Assembly (NCBI RefSeq): GCF_017255415.1
Contig: NZ_JAFJZZ010000010.1
Coordinates: 18,659-82,658 of the forward strand
Source: Clostridium aminobutyricum
Lineage (GTDB): Bacteria > Bacillota > Clostridia > Peptostreptococcales > Anaerovoracaceae
Reading direction: 5' to 3'
Length of the DNA: 64,000 nt
Shown here: positions 27,377-36,839 of the stretch, in pieces
Position numbering within the stretch: position 1 is the first letter of the stretch
Layout: each line of letters starts with the position of its first letter
Notes under the pieces: model-generated
Database searches by the model: none
What the model was told of the DNA's origin: nothing
What the model saw: only the letters and a program-made list of their open reading frames with translations
Position numbers and translations under genes: made by a program

Positions 27377-27473
27377 GTTTGTCGTAAACCGTGCGCTAAA
27401 TCCAGCAATCAGGGACGATTTGTTCAATGCTGCATAAACTGTTACGGTGACTAAATAATTGGAGGGTCTTGAC

Positions 27474-28097
27474 ATGTATGCATTTTTCCTTGCATTATCA
27501 TTAAATATTGATAGCCTCAGTATCGGAGTAAACTATGGGCTAAGAAAAATTAAAATAAGTATTCCGGCCGTATTGACCATTATAATGATTTCCTTAGGGG
27601 CCCTTACCCTTTCTTATTTAGCAGGCTATGTTGTATTTTCATTTATTTCAATTTTTGCATCCAAAATAATAAGCTCATTCCTGCTAATGGCCTTAGGCTT
27701 TTTTTTGTTTGTTCAAACAATCATCAACATCCGCTATCCGATAGAAAGCGAAGCGTTTATTATTAAAAAAATCAGAATAAAACCTCTCCATCTCATTGTA
27801 AACATAGTGCGGGAACCTTCCGCCGCGGATATGGATCATTCGGAGGTTATAGACATGAAAGAAGCGGCCTATATCGGCGCGGCACTTTCGATAGATGCCT
27901 TAACGGTAGGTTTATCTTTAGCCGCTTACCAAATAAATCTGCTCGGGTTTTTACTGTTGTCAGCGGTGATAAATTCTTCCTTTCTAATCGCCGGAGAGCT
28001 AGCGGGCAGATTAGCAGGAAGATTTATCTCTGAAAATAAGCTGAAGTTAGCAGCAAGCTTAACGATTATCCTATTGGGATTAACGAAACTCGCGTAA
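27474..28097 (+). CDS. ytaF: Sporulation membrane protein YtaF-like (MntP-type fold)
   Basis: A 207-residue membrane protein with about six transmembrane helices arranged as two related halves; the motifs LSLNIDSLSIGVNYGLR and LSIDALTVGLSLAAYQ are the repeated N-D-(S/A) sites of the YtaF/MntP superfamily. YtaF is annotated as a sporulation membrane protein in Bacillus, while relatives export manganese. The frame begins earlier with a TTG at 27459, but the GGAGG box lies over that codon; the ATG at 27474 is correctly spaced. Confidence 0.85.
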   Translation: MYAFFLALSLNIDSLSIGVNYGLRKIKISIPAVLTIIMISLGALTLSYLAGYVVFSFISIFASKIISSFLLMALGFFLFVQTIINIRYPIESEAFIIKKIRIKPLHLIVNIVREPSAADMDHSEVIDMKEAAYIGAALSIDALTVGLSLAAYQINLLGFLLLSAVINSSFLIAGELAGRLAGRFISENKLKLAASLTIILLGLTKLA

Positions 28098-28151
28098 ATA
28101 ACCAATGACAGGCTGAAAAAAAAGCCCTGACCGTAGAGTTTTGTAATCAAT

Positions 28152-30839
28152 TTATATACTTCCTTTGCGTCCGGCCATTCGTATAAGCATTTTTCTTGTC
28201 AAGTCAACAGGAATAACGGTAAAGGCAAGCAGCAATACGATTTGCAGTTCAATGAAGGTTAGCCCTGCTGTTCGGAAAACGGAACCGCCTAAGTAAATCA
28301 ATAATAACTGTACGACAAAAATAAAGGATACGACAGATAAAAATAATTTATTCTTCCCGATATAGGCCAGTAAATTTAATCGATAGGTACGTGCATTAAA
28401 ACTATTAAAGATACTAGCAAAGATAAATAGGCTGAAGAAAGCGGTCATTAAATAGTGACGGCCTTCAGAACCGCGGAATAATTCGCTGAAAATAGGCAGC
28501 TTTAAGAAAATCAAGCATAAAAAAGCGGTGTATATTCCTGTAAACAGTATTTGATTCCACATGTATGAATTGATAATCGGTGTATCTCGGCGCTTAGGCG
28601 GTTCATGCATGTACTCTTCCAGTGCAATTTCTCCGGAAAAGGCAAGTCCGGCTAAGGTATCCATCACCATGTTGATCCATAACATTTGGATGACGGTAAT
28701 CGGTGCGGCCACCCCTATAAATGGGCCGATGATAGAGATAATAACGGCACAGAAATTATTCGTCAGCTGAAATATGATAAACTTACGAATACTTTTAAAT
28801 ATGGTTCGGCCATAAAGAATTGCTTTGGAGATGGAGAGAAAATTATCATCCAATACCACAATGTCACTGGCCTCTTTTGCGATTTCCGTGCCGCTGCCCA
28901 TGGAAAATCCCACATCTGCTTTTTTTAATGCAGGTGCATCGTTTACCCCGTCGCCGGTCATTCCGGCAACCAGTCCCATTTCCTGAGATACATTTATAAG
29001 CCTGCTTTTATCGGAGGGAAGAGCTCTTGCTATGACCCTTAAGTTTGGCAGAATCCCCTTTAATTCATCGTCACTCAGCTGAGATAATTCGCTGCTTGTG
29101 ATAATCGCCTGATCTTGTCCGTCCCGGATCAATCCCGCTTCTTTAGCAATTGCTGCTGCGGTATCCCTATTGTCACCGGTTATCATGACGACTTGAATGC
29201 CGGCATGCGTAACCTGGTGGATGGCTTCCACCGCTTCACGCCGGAGCTCATCCTTAATGCAAATAATTCCTACCAAAGTCAACTCGTTTAAATCAGAGGC
29301 TTTTCTCACCGTAGATTCGCTTATTGCCAATGCGAGCAGCCGGACTGACCGATTAGACATGTTGTCCATCGTTTTGCGAAGAGCGGATAATCCGGACAGC
29401 GGACGAACCACACCTTGTTCATCGTAATAGCTCGTACAATTTGCAAGGATCAACTCAGGGGCACCTTTAATAAACACCAGTTGCTTATCCTCCGAGATGA
29501 TCTCAGCCGCAGAAAATTTATCGGTGCTGTTAAAAGGTATTCGAGTGAGTACCTTACCGCCTTTCGGTGCAGAGGAATGGTTTAAAACAAAGTCAAGGAT
29601 AGCTCTTTCGGTTGCATTTCCGCCAATAACTTGTCTCGTATTTTCTTTCGTACTGATTGATGCGCTGGTATTATAGAGCGCCGATAAGTAAAATAAATGA
29701 CAAAGCTCTTGTGAATCCGCCAGTTCAGACATAGAATTATATTCCATGCCATTGGCAGTGATAAAGGCTGTCACTTCAAGCTTTCCTTTTGTAATGGTTC
29801 CGGTTTTATCTGTAAATAAGATGTTCAGGCTGCCGGCAGTCTCTATTCCGACTAATTTTCGAACCAGCACATGATCCTTCAGCATCCGCTTCATATTAGA
29901 AGACAAAACAACGGTAATCATCATCGGGAGGCCCTCCGGAACGGCAACTACGATGATTGTAATTCCCAAGGTCAACGCATGCAGAAGAGCCCCGACAATA
30001 ATGGCGGGTGTTGTAACAACTTCCATTATTTTAACGGGATCGAAGCCCTGACTGAGTACGACAGAATTAAACAGATCGGCTGCGGCCACTATTATTGCCC
30101 CAACGTAGCCGAAATTGCTAATCGTCTCAGCCAGTTTTCTTAATCGGAATTTAAGCGGGCTGTCTCGCGTTTCATCCTGTATTTCATGAGCAATTCTTCC
30201 GTAGAACGTATTGTTTCCGACGTGTGTTACCTCTAGGACTCCTTCCCCTGAGCAAACGATGCTGCCCCGAAAAAGTTTGTTTTTCTGCATGAAATTGGAG
30301 CCAACGAGGGAAGCGGCGCCTGACGGTATTTTCGTGGTTTCTTTTGATTCACCGTTTAAGGCGGATTGATCTACTTTTAACTCGCCGGATAGAAGGATTC
30401 CGTCTGCGGCTATCTTTTCACCCGCTTGTAATACGATGTAATCCCCAACGACTATCTCCTGAATGGGCAATTCCAATAACCCTTCGGCCCGTTTTACTCT
30501 GCATGTCATCTTGTCCGCTTCTTCCTGAAGCTTTTCAAACGCAGATTCGCTGCCGTATTCAGATAAAGTAGAGACAAAGGTCGCTATAAAAATAGCAGCA
30601 GCAATACCTGCCGATTCATACCATTCAAAGTTTTTAAATAATAGGATAAGATTAACGGCAAGCACTATAAGCAGAATTTTGATAATGGGATCATCAAAAT
30701 TCTCAATAAATTTTCTAATAAAGGTTTTCGTTTTTCTGCGGCCTAATTGGTTGTCTCCATATTTTTCTCTCGAAATGGATACTTCGTCAGCAGTAAGTCC
30801 CATTATAGAATTTGGTTGAACAGGTACCGAGTTTAACAT
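28152..30839 (-). CDS. Calcium-transporting P-type ATPase (PMCA/SERCA-like, P2)
   Basis: An 895-residue cation pump. Seen in order: N-terminal cation ATPase domain, two membrane helices (about 50-95), actuator domain, the PEGLP metal-site helix (301-305), the phosphorylation motif DKTGT (Asp344), the nucleotide domain with KGAPE, the hinge TGDNRDTAAAIA and MTGDGVNDAPALKKADVG, and a C-terminal membrane domain of six helices with NMVMDTLAGLA. The actuator loop reads NGES where TGES is usual. It likely exports calcium from the cytoplasm. It converges with ytaF and ends 54 bases from it. Confidence 0.92.
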   Translation of the reverse strand: MLNSVPVQPNSIMGLTADEVSISREKYGDNQLGRRKTKTFIRKFIENFDDPIIKILLIVLAVNLILLFKNFEWYESAGIAAAIFIATFVSTLSEYGSESAFEKLQEEADKMTCRVKRAEGLLELPIQEIVVGDYIVLQAGEKIAADGILLSGELKVDQSALNGESKETTKIPSGAASLVGSNFMQKNKLFRGSIVCSGEGVLEVTHVGNNTFYGRIAHEIQDETRDSPLKFRLRKLAETISNFGYVGAIIVAAADLFNSVVLSQGFDPVKIMEVVTTPAIIVGALLHALTLGITIIVVAVPEGLPMMITVVLSSNMKRMLKDHVLVRKLVGIETAGSLNILFTDKTGTITKGKLEVTAFITANGMEYNSMSELADSQELCHLFYLSALYNTSASISTKENTRQVIGGNATERAILDFVLNHSSAPKGGKVLTRIPFNSTDKFSAAEIISEDKQLVFIKGAPELILANCTSYYDEQGVVRPLSGLSALRKTMDNMSNRSVRLLALAISESTVRKASDLNELTLVGIICIKDELRREAVEAIHQVTHAGIQVVMITGDNRDTAAAIAKEAGLIRDGQDQAIITSSELSQLSDDELKGILPNLRVIARALPSDKSRLINVSQEMGLVAGMTGDGVNDAPALKKADVGFSMGSGTEIAKEASDIVVLDDNFLSISKAILYGRTIFKSIRKFIIFQLTNNFCAVIISIIGPFIGVAAPITVIQMLWINMVMDTLAGLAFSGEIALEEYMHEPPKRRDTPIINSYMWNQILFTGIYTAFLCLIFLKLPIFSELFRGSEGRHYLMTAFFSLFIFASIFNSFNARTYRLNLLAYIGKNKLFLSVVSFIFVVQLLLIYLGGSVFRTAGLTFIELQIVLLLAFTVIPVDLTRKMLIRMAGRKGSI

Positions 30840-30974
30840 AATTTAAATCCACCTCCTTCGAAAAAGATATTCAGACAAGCCTAGATATATAACCGAAGTT
30901 TATGCTTTTCTGTTTTTTACTTCCCATTCGTTCCATGCAAACGAAAGCAACAAGGAGGACCTGCAACAACAATA

Positions 30975-31012
30975 AAAAAGCTTTGAAAATAGCACATTTC
31001 AAAGCTTTTTAT
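30975..31012. terminator. Terminator downstream of the DUF4234 gene
   Basis: AAAAAGCTTTGAAA (30975-30988) and TTTCAAAGCTTTTT (30997-31010) form a perfect stem with an eight-base loop and T-runs on both strands. On the minus strand it ends the DUF4234 transcript before the calcium ATPase gene. Confidence 0.85.
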
Positions 31013-31032
31013 TCATACATTATATATTTAAA

Positions 31033-31398
31033 TTATACCATGAAAGCGCTAGGATTCGGTTCTAGAAACCTGTTTATTTCGTTTTGCATGAGGGCTAACG
31101 CAATAATGGAAAAGCCTATAAGGCAGAAGATTAAATAGAGGGCACCATTTGCGGAACCGCCTGCTAAGCCATGTTTTTGCCGAAGCCTATAAATACGGTC
31201 TCCCATTATATAAGACCAATAAAGTCCGTAAATACCAAGCGTTATAATGGTAAAAATAAGCACCCAGCCGCCGTTGGTACCCCGTTCTGAAGATAATTCC
31301 AAAGAATCATTGGTGAGGCAAATGATCCAATAAAGTCCGTAAATACCAAACGTTATAATTGTAAAGAGAATGCACAGCGCAATATTTTTTTCTCTCAT
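31033..31398 (-). CDS. DUF4234 domain small membrane protein
   Basis: A 121-residue protein with about three hydrophobic segments. It carries the motif FTIITFGIYGLYW at residue 12 and FTIITLGIYGLYW at residue 49, an internal duplication of the DUF4234 signature, and a last hydrophobic helix near residues 90-110. Function is unknown. AAAGGAG lies before the ATG, with its own promoter upstream and terminator downstream, so it is a one-gene transcript. Confidence 0.8.
   Translation of the reverse strand: MREKNIALCILFTIITFGIYGLYWIICLTNDSLELSSERGTNGGWVLIFTIITLGIYGLYWSYIMGDRIYRLRQKHGLAGGSANGALYLIFCLIGFSIIALALMQNEINRFLEPNPSAFMV
31216..31365. repeat. In-frame internal direct repeat in the DUF4234 gene
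   Basis: A 39-base segment at 31216-31254 recurs at 31327-31365 with only a few differences, an offset of 111 bases (37 codons). Both copies encode FTIIT(F/L)GIYGLYW. The nucleotide identity is higher than protein constraint alone needs. Confidence 0.8.
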
Positions 31399-31429
31399 GA
31401 AGAAACTCCTTTCAAAAATGGCGCAAAAT

Positions 31430-31459
31430 AGTATAGTACATCACACTCTTAATTTACAA
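31430..31459 (-). promoter_or_regulatory. Promoter of the DUF4234 gene
   Basis: On the minus strand TTGTAA (31454-31459) and TATACT (31430-31435) are 18 bases apart, about 30 bases before the start codon. Confidence 0.55.
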
Positions 31460-31741
31460 TACAAGTGTAAAAACACCATATGCTATTATATTGTCATTTA
31501 GTGAAAAGATACTATAAAGTACATCATAGATTGTCCGGTTTGTGGTGTTATTTTTAATGTATCAAGCTCATGACGAGGTATAATTATTCATGATAAAGCG
31601 ATGTCGTAATAAAGCGAAAAATAATTAATGAGACAACATAATATTGTTGTGAAAAAAGAAAGAGAAAAAGTTATAAACCGTTGATATGGTAAGACGATAT
31701 GGACGGATTGAATTAATTTTTAGAAAATTTAAAAATAATTT

Positions 31742-31783
31742 TTGCAAAGATATTGACAAGTTTGTCATAATGCGTGATGATAG
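31742..31783 (+). promoter_or_regulatory. Probable hut promoter with TGACAA palindrome
   Basis: TTGCAA (31742-31747) and CATAAT (31766-31771) are 18 bases apart; alternatively TTGACA (31753-31758) serves as a -35 with a poor -10 near 31776. TGACAAGTTTGTCA (31754-31767) is a palindrome with six-base arms lying across the spacer, a plausible operator. The choice between the two promoter readings is open. Confidence 0.4.
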
Positions 31784-31820
31784 AAATAGAATAGATAATA
31801 TGTATAAAAATTCATAAACA

Positions 31821-31866
31821 ATGAATAAATATTTATATTTATTCATAAAAACTTAAATTTATTCAT
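31821..31866. repeat. 26-base palindrome and repeated TTTATTCAT motifs before hutH
   Basis: ATGAATAAATAT (31821-31832) and ATATTTATTCAT (31835-31846) are perfect inverted arms with two bases between. A further TTTATTCAT lies at about 31858-31866. The set follows the predicted hut promoter and could be an operator or an RNA hairpin at the 5' end of the transcript. Confidence 0.5.
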
Positions 31867-31954
31867 TCGGGATTCCAAGAGGGCTTTGCTGATTGCCTTC
31901 GAATAGTAAGAACGCTAGGAAAGACAGCTTTTATAAAAGGGAGAGGATAACAAT

Positions 31955-33481
31955 ATGTCTATTATTATTAATGGAATGAAGTTGACGGTTGAAGAAGTCA
32001 TCCGTGTCGCAAGAAATGGCGAAGAGGTTTTGATTGCACCTGAAGCGCAGGAGGCTGTCAAAAAGGCCAGAGCGTATGTAGATAAAAAACTGAAAGAGGG
32101 TGCTGTCATTTACGGACTCACCACTGGTTTCGGAAAGTTCGCCGATACTTATATATCAACTGAGGAAGCGGCAGATCTTCAGAGAAATCTGATCATCAGC
32201 CATACTTGCGCGATGGGTCAAGCACTTCCAAAAGAAGTGGTAAGGGCAGCTATGCTTCTGCGTTGCAATGCCCTTTCAAGAGGACATTCGGGCATCCGTC
32301 CTGAAACGTTGCATACCTTGCTGGACATGTTAAACAAAGGGGTTCATCCGATCATTCCGGAGAAAGGGTCACTGGGTGCAAGCGGAGATTTAGCACCGCT
32401 GTCACACATGGTATTAACCATGATCGGGGAAGGCGAGGCAGAATATAAAGGAGAGCTATTGCCAAGTAAAGAAGCGATGGAAAAAGCAGGCATACCTCTC
32501 GTTCAGCTGGCTGCCAAAGAAGGGCTTGCCTTAATTAACGGAACTCAGATCATGACCGCTATCGGGATTAACGTACTGTGGGATGCGATGGACTTAGCAA
32601 AAACAGCGGATATCGTTGCTGCAATGACAGCAGAGGCACTGAATGGAATTACAAAAGCATATGATCATAAGGTGCACGATGTCAGAGGACATCAGGGGCA
32701 AAAAGAGTCAGCGGCCAATATGTTACAGATATTAAATGGCAGTGAAAATACGAAACCTGTAAATCCTAAAAAGGTGCAGGACCCTTATTCACTGAGATGC
32801 ATCCCGCAGATTCATGGTGCTTCCAGAGATGCAATACAATATGTTTATGAAGCCGTATCGAAAGAAATAAACGCTGTTACGGATAATCCGATTATTTTCC
32901 CGGATGAAGATGAAGTCATATCCGGCGGAAATTTCCATGGGCAGCCGATGGCTCTAGCGTTTGATTTCTTGAAAATGGCCGTTGCAGAATATGCAAATGT
33001 ATCGGAAAGACGTTCGGAACGGTTGATCAATCCGCAGCTTTCCGAAGGCTTGGAACCATTTTTAACAAAGCATGGCGGCGTATGTTCCGGCTTTATGATT
33101 GCACAATATGCAGCAGCTTCTATGGTTTCGGAAAATAAGATTTATGCGCATCCGGCTTGTGTGGACTCCATTCCTTCATCGGGAAACCAAGAAGACCATG
33201 TAAGCATGGGAACAACGGCGGCGAGAACGGCCGCATTGATTATCGATAATTCGCAAAAAGTTCTAGGAATTGAATTGTTCGCAGCAACACAGGCCATCTG
33301 GCTGAGGGGAGAAAAGAATCTTTCACCAACCACCCAAGCGGTTTACAATTTTGTGAGAAAAACCGTCGATCCGATAGATCAAGACGTTGTCATGTATAAC
33401 GAATTAGTGAAGTTTGATGAGATGGTTAAGCAGCACAAGATTTCTGACGTTGCGGAAAAGGTTTGCGGAAAGTTAAGGTAG
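31955..33481 (+). CDS. hutH: Histidine ammonia-lyase
   Basis: A 508-residue enzyme deaminating histidine to urocanate. The self-formed MIO prosthetic group comes from Ala-Ser-Gly at residues 142-144 in the conserved GSLGASGDLAPLSH. Other family segments are YGLTTGFG near residue 53 and GNFHGQPMA. Length is typical. GGGAGAGG lies before the ATG. It is the first gene of a five-gene hut operon. Confidence 0.96.
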   Translation: MSIIINGMKLTVEEVIRVARNGEEVLIAPEAQEAVKKARAYVDKKLKEGAVIYGLTTGFGKFADTYISTEEAADLQRNLIISHTCAMGQALPKEVVRAAMLLRCNALSRGHSGIRPETLHTLLDMLNKGVHPIIPEKGSLGASGDLAPLSHMVLTMIGEGEAEYKGELLPSKEAMEKAGIPLVQLAAKEGLALINGTQIMTAIGINVLWDAMDLAKTADIVAAMTAEALNGITKAYDHKVHDVRGHQGQKESAANMLQILNGSENTKPVNPKKVQDPYSLRCIPQIHGASRDAIQYVYEAVSKEINAVTDNPIIFPDEDEVISGGNFHGQPMALAFDFLKMAVAEYANVSERRSERLINPQLSEGLEPFLTKHGGVCSGFMIAQYAAASMVSENKIYAHPACVDSIPSSGNQEDHVSMGTTAARTAALIIDNSQKVLGIELFAATQAIWLRGEKNLSPTTQAVYNFVRKTVDPIDQDVVMYNELVKFDEMVKQHKISDVAEKVCGKLR

Positions 33482-33495
33482 AAGGAGGGAACAAC

Positions 33496-35520
33496 ATGTT
33501 AACCAATACAGATATTTCGAACGCGATGACGATAAAGCTGGGGAAGGAGCTGCCTGAATATCCGGCTTTCGAAGAAGGAAAGAGACGGGCTCCGGACAGG
33601 GGGTTCCGGCTAACGCCGGAACAAACAAAGGTGGCATTAAAGAATGCTCTTCGGTATATTCCGGAGGAACTGCATGAGACTCTTGCTCCTGAATTCATGG
33701 AGGAGCTGAAAACCTATGGCAGGATTTATGCGTACCGCTACAGACCGGCAGGCAGGATCTATGGAAAGCCGATTGAAGAATATAAGGGGAACTGCATCGA
33801 AGGAAAAGCTTTTCAAGTGATGATCGATAACAATTTAGATTTTGAAATTGCCCTTTATCCCTATGAGCTGGTTACGTACGGAGAAACCGGTCAACCATGC
33901 CAGAACTGGCTGCAATACCAACTAATAAAAAAATACTTAGAAGAATTGACAGTGAATCAAACCCTCGTTGTGGAATCCGGGCATCCTTTGGGTCTGTTCC
34001 CATCAAAGCCGGAAGCTCCGCGGGTGATTATTACCAATGCCATGATGATCGGCATGTTTGACAATTCAGCCGACTGGGAAATTGCGGAGGAAATGGGCGT
34101 TGCAAACTACGGCCAGATGACGGCCGGAGGCTGGATGTACATCGGCCCTCAGGGAATCGTTCACGGCACGTTTAATACCATACTGAATGCAGGAAGAAAA
34201 TATCTAGGCGTTCCGGAACAGGGAGATCTGACAGGACATACTTTCGTATCTTCCGGACTGGGAGGTATGAGCGGAGCACAGCCGAAGGCAGCCAATATCG
34301 CCAGAGCGGTGGGCATCTTTGCGGAAGTGGATCGTTCCAGAATCCAAACCAGATTGGACCAAGGCTGGGTAGACGTCATTCTGGATGATCTGAACGAAGT
34401 ATTTAAGCTTGCAAAAGAAAAACAGCAAGGAGGCGAAACCGTTTCCATCGCTTATCATGGAAATATCGTCGATTTGCTTGAAAAGGCAGTAGAAACAGGC
34501 TTCAAAATTGACTTATTATCGGATCAGACTTCCTGTCACAACGCATATAACGGCGGCTATTGCCCGGCAGGGTTGACCTTTGAAGAAAGAACGGCGTTAT
34601 TGCATGATAACAGAGATATATTTTGTAAGAAGGTAGATGAATCTCTTCATAGACATTTTAAAGCAATAAAAGCGTTGAGCGAAAACGGCACCTACTTCTT
34701 TGACTATGGGAACTCTTTTATGAAAGCCATGTATGATGCAGGCGTAAAAGAGATTTCAAAGAACGGATACGATGAAAAAGATGGATTTATTTGGCCGTCT
34801 TATGTAGAAGATATCATGGGTCCGATGTTGTTTGACTATGGGTACGGCCCGTTCCGCTGGGTTTGCTTATCCGGCAAGCCGCAGGATTTGGATAGAACGG
34901 ATCAGGCTGCTATGGACTGCATTGATCCGAATCGGCGTTTTCAAGACAGAGATAACTGGGTTTGGATCAGAGATGCAAAAGAAAATAAATTAGTGGTCGG
35001 CACCCAAGCCAGAATCCTCTATCAGGATGCGGAAGGCCGAACAAAAATCGCTCTCCGGTTCAATGAATTGGTAAGAGAAGGAAAAATCGGACCTGTTATG
35101 ATCGGGAGAGACCATCATGATGTAAGCGGTACCGATTCCCCTTTCAGAGAAACAGCTAACATCAAAGACGGAAGCAATGTCATGGCGGATATGGCAGTTC
35201 AATGCTTTGCCGGTAATGCAGCCAGAGGCATGAGTTTATGCGCCTTGCATAACGGCGGCGGCGTTGGCATCGGAAAATCCATTAACGGCGGATTCGGTCT
35301 CGTGTTGGACGGAAGCGAACGAATCGATGCGATTATTAAATCGGCCATGATGTGGGACGTTATGGGCGGTGTAGCAAGAAGAAGCTGGGCAAGAAATGAA
35401 CATGCGCTGGAGACGTCGGTGGCTTACAATCAGAATTATGCAGATCAGGGTCATATTACGATTCCGTACGTGGCAAGTGATGACTTAGTCAATAAGGTGG
35501 TTGCGGAGTATCTAAAATAG
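33496..35520 (+). CDS. hutU: Urocanate hydratase, long form
   Basis: A 674-residue NAD-dependent urocanase turning urocanate into imidazolonepropionate. Recognisable are MTAGGWMYIGPQGIVHGT, GLGGMSGAQPKAA in the Rossmann part, DQTSCHNAYNGGYCPAGLT with the conserved Cys, and GRDHHDVSGTDSPFRET. It is about 120 residues longer than the Bacillus or Pseudomonas enzyme (about 555) and matches the long type also seen in animals. The frame overlaps the hutH end, but the ATG at 33496 follows AAGGAGGG and is 14 bases after the hutH stop. Confidence 0.95.
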   Translation: MLTNTDISNAMTIKLGKELPEYPAFEEGKRRAPDRGFRLTPEQTKVALKNALRYIPEELHETLAPEFMEELKTYGRIYAYRYRPAGRIYGKPIEEYKGNCIEGKAFQVMIDNNLDFEIALYPYELVTYGETGQPCQNWLQYQLIKKYLEELTVNQTLVVESGHPLGLFPSKPEAPRVIITNAMMIGMFDNSADWEIAEEMGVANYGQMTAGGWMYIGPQGIVHGTFNTILNAGRKYLGVPEQGDLTGHTFVSSGLGGMSGAQPKAANIARAVGIFAEVDRSRIQTRLDQGWVDVILDDLNEVFKLAKEKQQGGETVSIAYHGNIVDLLEKAVETGFKIDLLSDQTSCHNAYNGGYCPAGLTFEERTALLHDNRDIFCKKVDESLHRHFKAIKALSENGTYFFDYGNSFMKAMYDAGVKEISKNGYDEKDGFIWPSYVEDIMGPMLFDYGYGPFRWVCLSGKPQDLDRTDQAAMDCIDPNRRFQDRDNWVWIRDAKENKLVVGTQARILYQDAEGRTKIALRFNELVREGKIGPVMIGRDHHDVSGTDSPFRETANIKDGSNVMADMAVQCFAGNAARGMSLCALHNGGGVGIGKSINGGFGLVLDGSERIDAIIKSAMMWDVMGGVARRSWARNEHALETSVAYNQNYADQGHITIPYVASDDLVNKVVAEYLK

Positions 35521-35568
35521 GGAGCCGCAAAAGGCACAGGTTATGCAGAAAGGAATGATACGCACAAA

Positions 35569-36807
35569 ATGAACAAAACATTGCTGATTAAAAATATAGG
35601 AATCTTGCAGACCCCCATCGGAAGTGAAAGCCATCGAGGGGAGAAACAGGGTGAAAATATTAAAATGAACGATGCCGCGATCCTGATAGAAGATGGAATT
35701 ATTAAAGAGATCACCGAAAACGGACAGCTGCCGTCAGGGGCAGAAAATGCGGATACAGTGATCGATGCCGAGGGCAACTTGGTTACACCGGGATTGGTGG
35801 AAGGCCATACGCATTTAGTCTTTGGCGGGTATCGGCAAAATGAAATCCCGCTGAAACTGGCAGGAGCGACCTACCTTGATATATTAAAAGCAGGCGGAGG
35901 TATATTGGATACGGTTCGCAAGACGAGAGAAGCTTCTTTCGAAGAACTCTATGAAAAGAGTGAAGCTTTCTTGGATGAGATGCTGGCTTTAGGTGTGACT
36001 ACCTGTGAAGCGAAAAGCGGATATGGCTTAGACCTGGAAACAGAATTAAAAATGTTGAACGTTGTAAAGGCTCTTGATAGAAACCATCCGGTAGATATGG
36101 TGCCTACCTTTATGGGAGCACATGCTATCCCGGAGGAATACAAGGGCCGAGCCGACGAATTTATTGATTTGCTGTGCAATCAGATGATGCCGGAAGTAAA
36201 AAAGCAAGGATTGGCAGAGTTTTGTGATATTTTCTGCGAAGACTCTGTTTTTGATGTGGCACAAAGCAAAAGGTATTTGCTTAAGGCAAAGGAACTGGGA
36301 TTTGGTTTAAAAATTCATGCGGATGAAATCGAAGAGATCGGCGGTTCGGAGCTGGCAGGAGAGGTAGGGGCCATTTCTGCGGAACATTTAATTGCTGCGG
36401 GAGAAAAAGGATTGGCTTCTATGGCAGCAGGAGGAACGACAGCGATGCTGCTTCCTGCGACGTCGTTTTATCTCGGGAAAACCTTTGCACCGGCCAGAAG
36501 GATGATTGAGCTCGGTATTCCGGTGGCCATTGCTTCAGACTTCAATCCGGGGTCATGCCCTTCCTTAAACCTTCAATTTGCTATCAATTTGGGGTATTTG
36601 CGATATAAGCTGACACCGGAAGAGATCTTAACGGCCGTTACCATCAATCCGGCTTGTGCAATCGGCCGGGGAGAGCGTGTGGGGACATTAGAAGTTGGTA
36701 AACAAGGCGATTTGGTGATTTGGGATGCCCCGAACATGGAGATGCTCTGTTATCGGTTCGGCTCGAACTTAGCTATGCAAGTCATCAAAAAAGGTATATT
36801 GGTTTAG
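35569..36807 (+). CDS. hutI: Imidazolonepropionase
   Basis: A 412-residue metal-dependent amidohydrolase hydrolysing imidazolonepropionate to N-formimidoylglutamate. Metal ligands are seen in VEGHTHLVFGG, GAHAIP and KIHADEI, with SDFNPGSCPS near the C-terminus. Length is typical. It lies 48 bases after hutU in the operon; the ribosome binding site AAAGGA is rather far from the ATG. Confidence 0.95.
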   Translation: MNKTLLIKNIGILQTPIGSESHRGEKQGENIKMNDAAILIEDGIIKEITENGQLPSGAENADTVIDAEGNLVTPGLVEGHTHLVFGGYRQNEIPLKLAGATYLDILKAGGGILDTVRKTREASFEELYEKSEAFLDEMLALGVTTCEAKSGYGLDLETELKMLNVVKALDRNHPVDMVPTFMGAHAIPEEYKGRADEFIDLLCNQMMPEVKKQGLAEFCDIFCEDSVFDVAQSKRYLLKAKELGFGLKIHADEIEEIGGSELAGEVGAISAEHLIAAGEKGLASMAAGGTTAMLLPATSFYLGKTFAPARRMIELGIPVAIASDFNPGSCPSLNLQFAINLGYLRYKLTPEEILTAVTINPACAIGRGERVGTLEVGKQGDLVIWDAPNMEMLCYRFGSNLAMQVIKKGILV

Positions 36808-36839
36808 GAGAATTCAATAAAAAATAAAGGGAGAAAAAA

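Larger units (their letters stand above)
31399..31954. other. AT-rich divergent intergenic region before the hut operon
   Basis: About 555 bases with no convincing gene. It holds the DUF4234 promoter on the minus side, the probable hut promoter near 31742-31783, and palindromes near 31754 and 31821-31866. A 73-codon open frame on the minus strand (31625-31846) is low-complexity and lacks a ribosome binding site, so it is not called. No riboswitch class is recognised. Confidence 0.6.

Noticed and set aside
31625..31846. 73-residue open frame on the minus strand upstream of hutH
   Set aside because: Low-complexity AT-rich sequence, no ribosome binding site, overlaps the likely hut promoter and palindrome.
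31821..31866. CRISPR-like repeats
   Set aside because: Only three short half-sites without regular spacers or cas genes; better read as a palindromic regulatory site.
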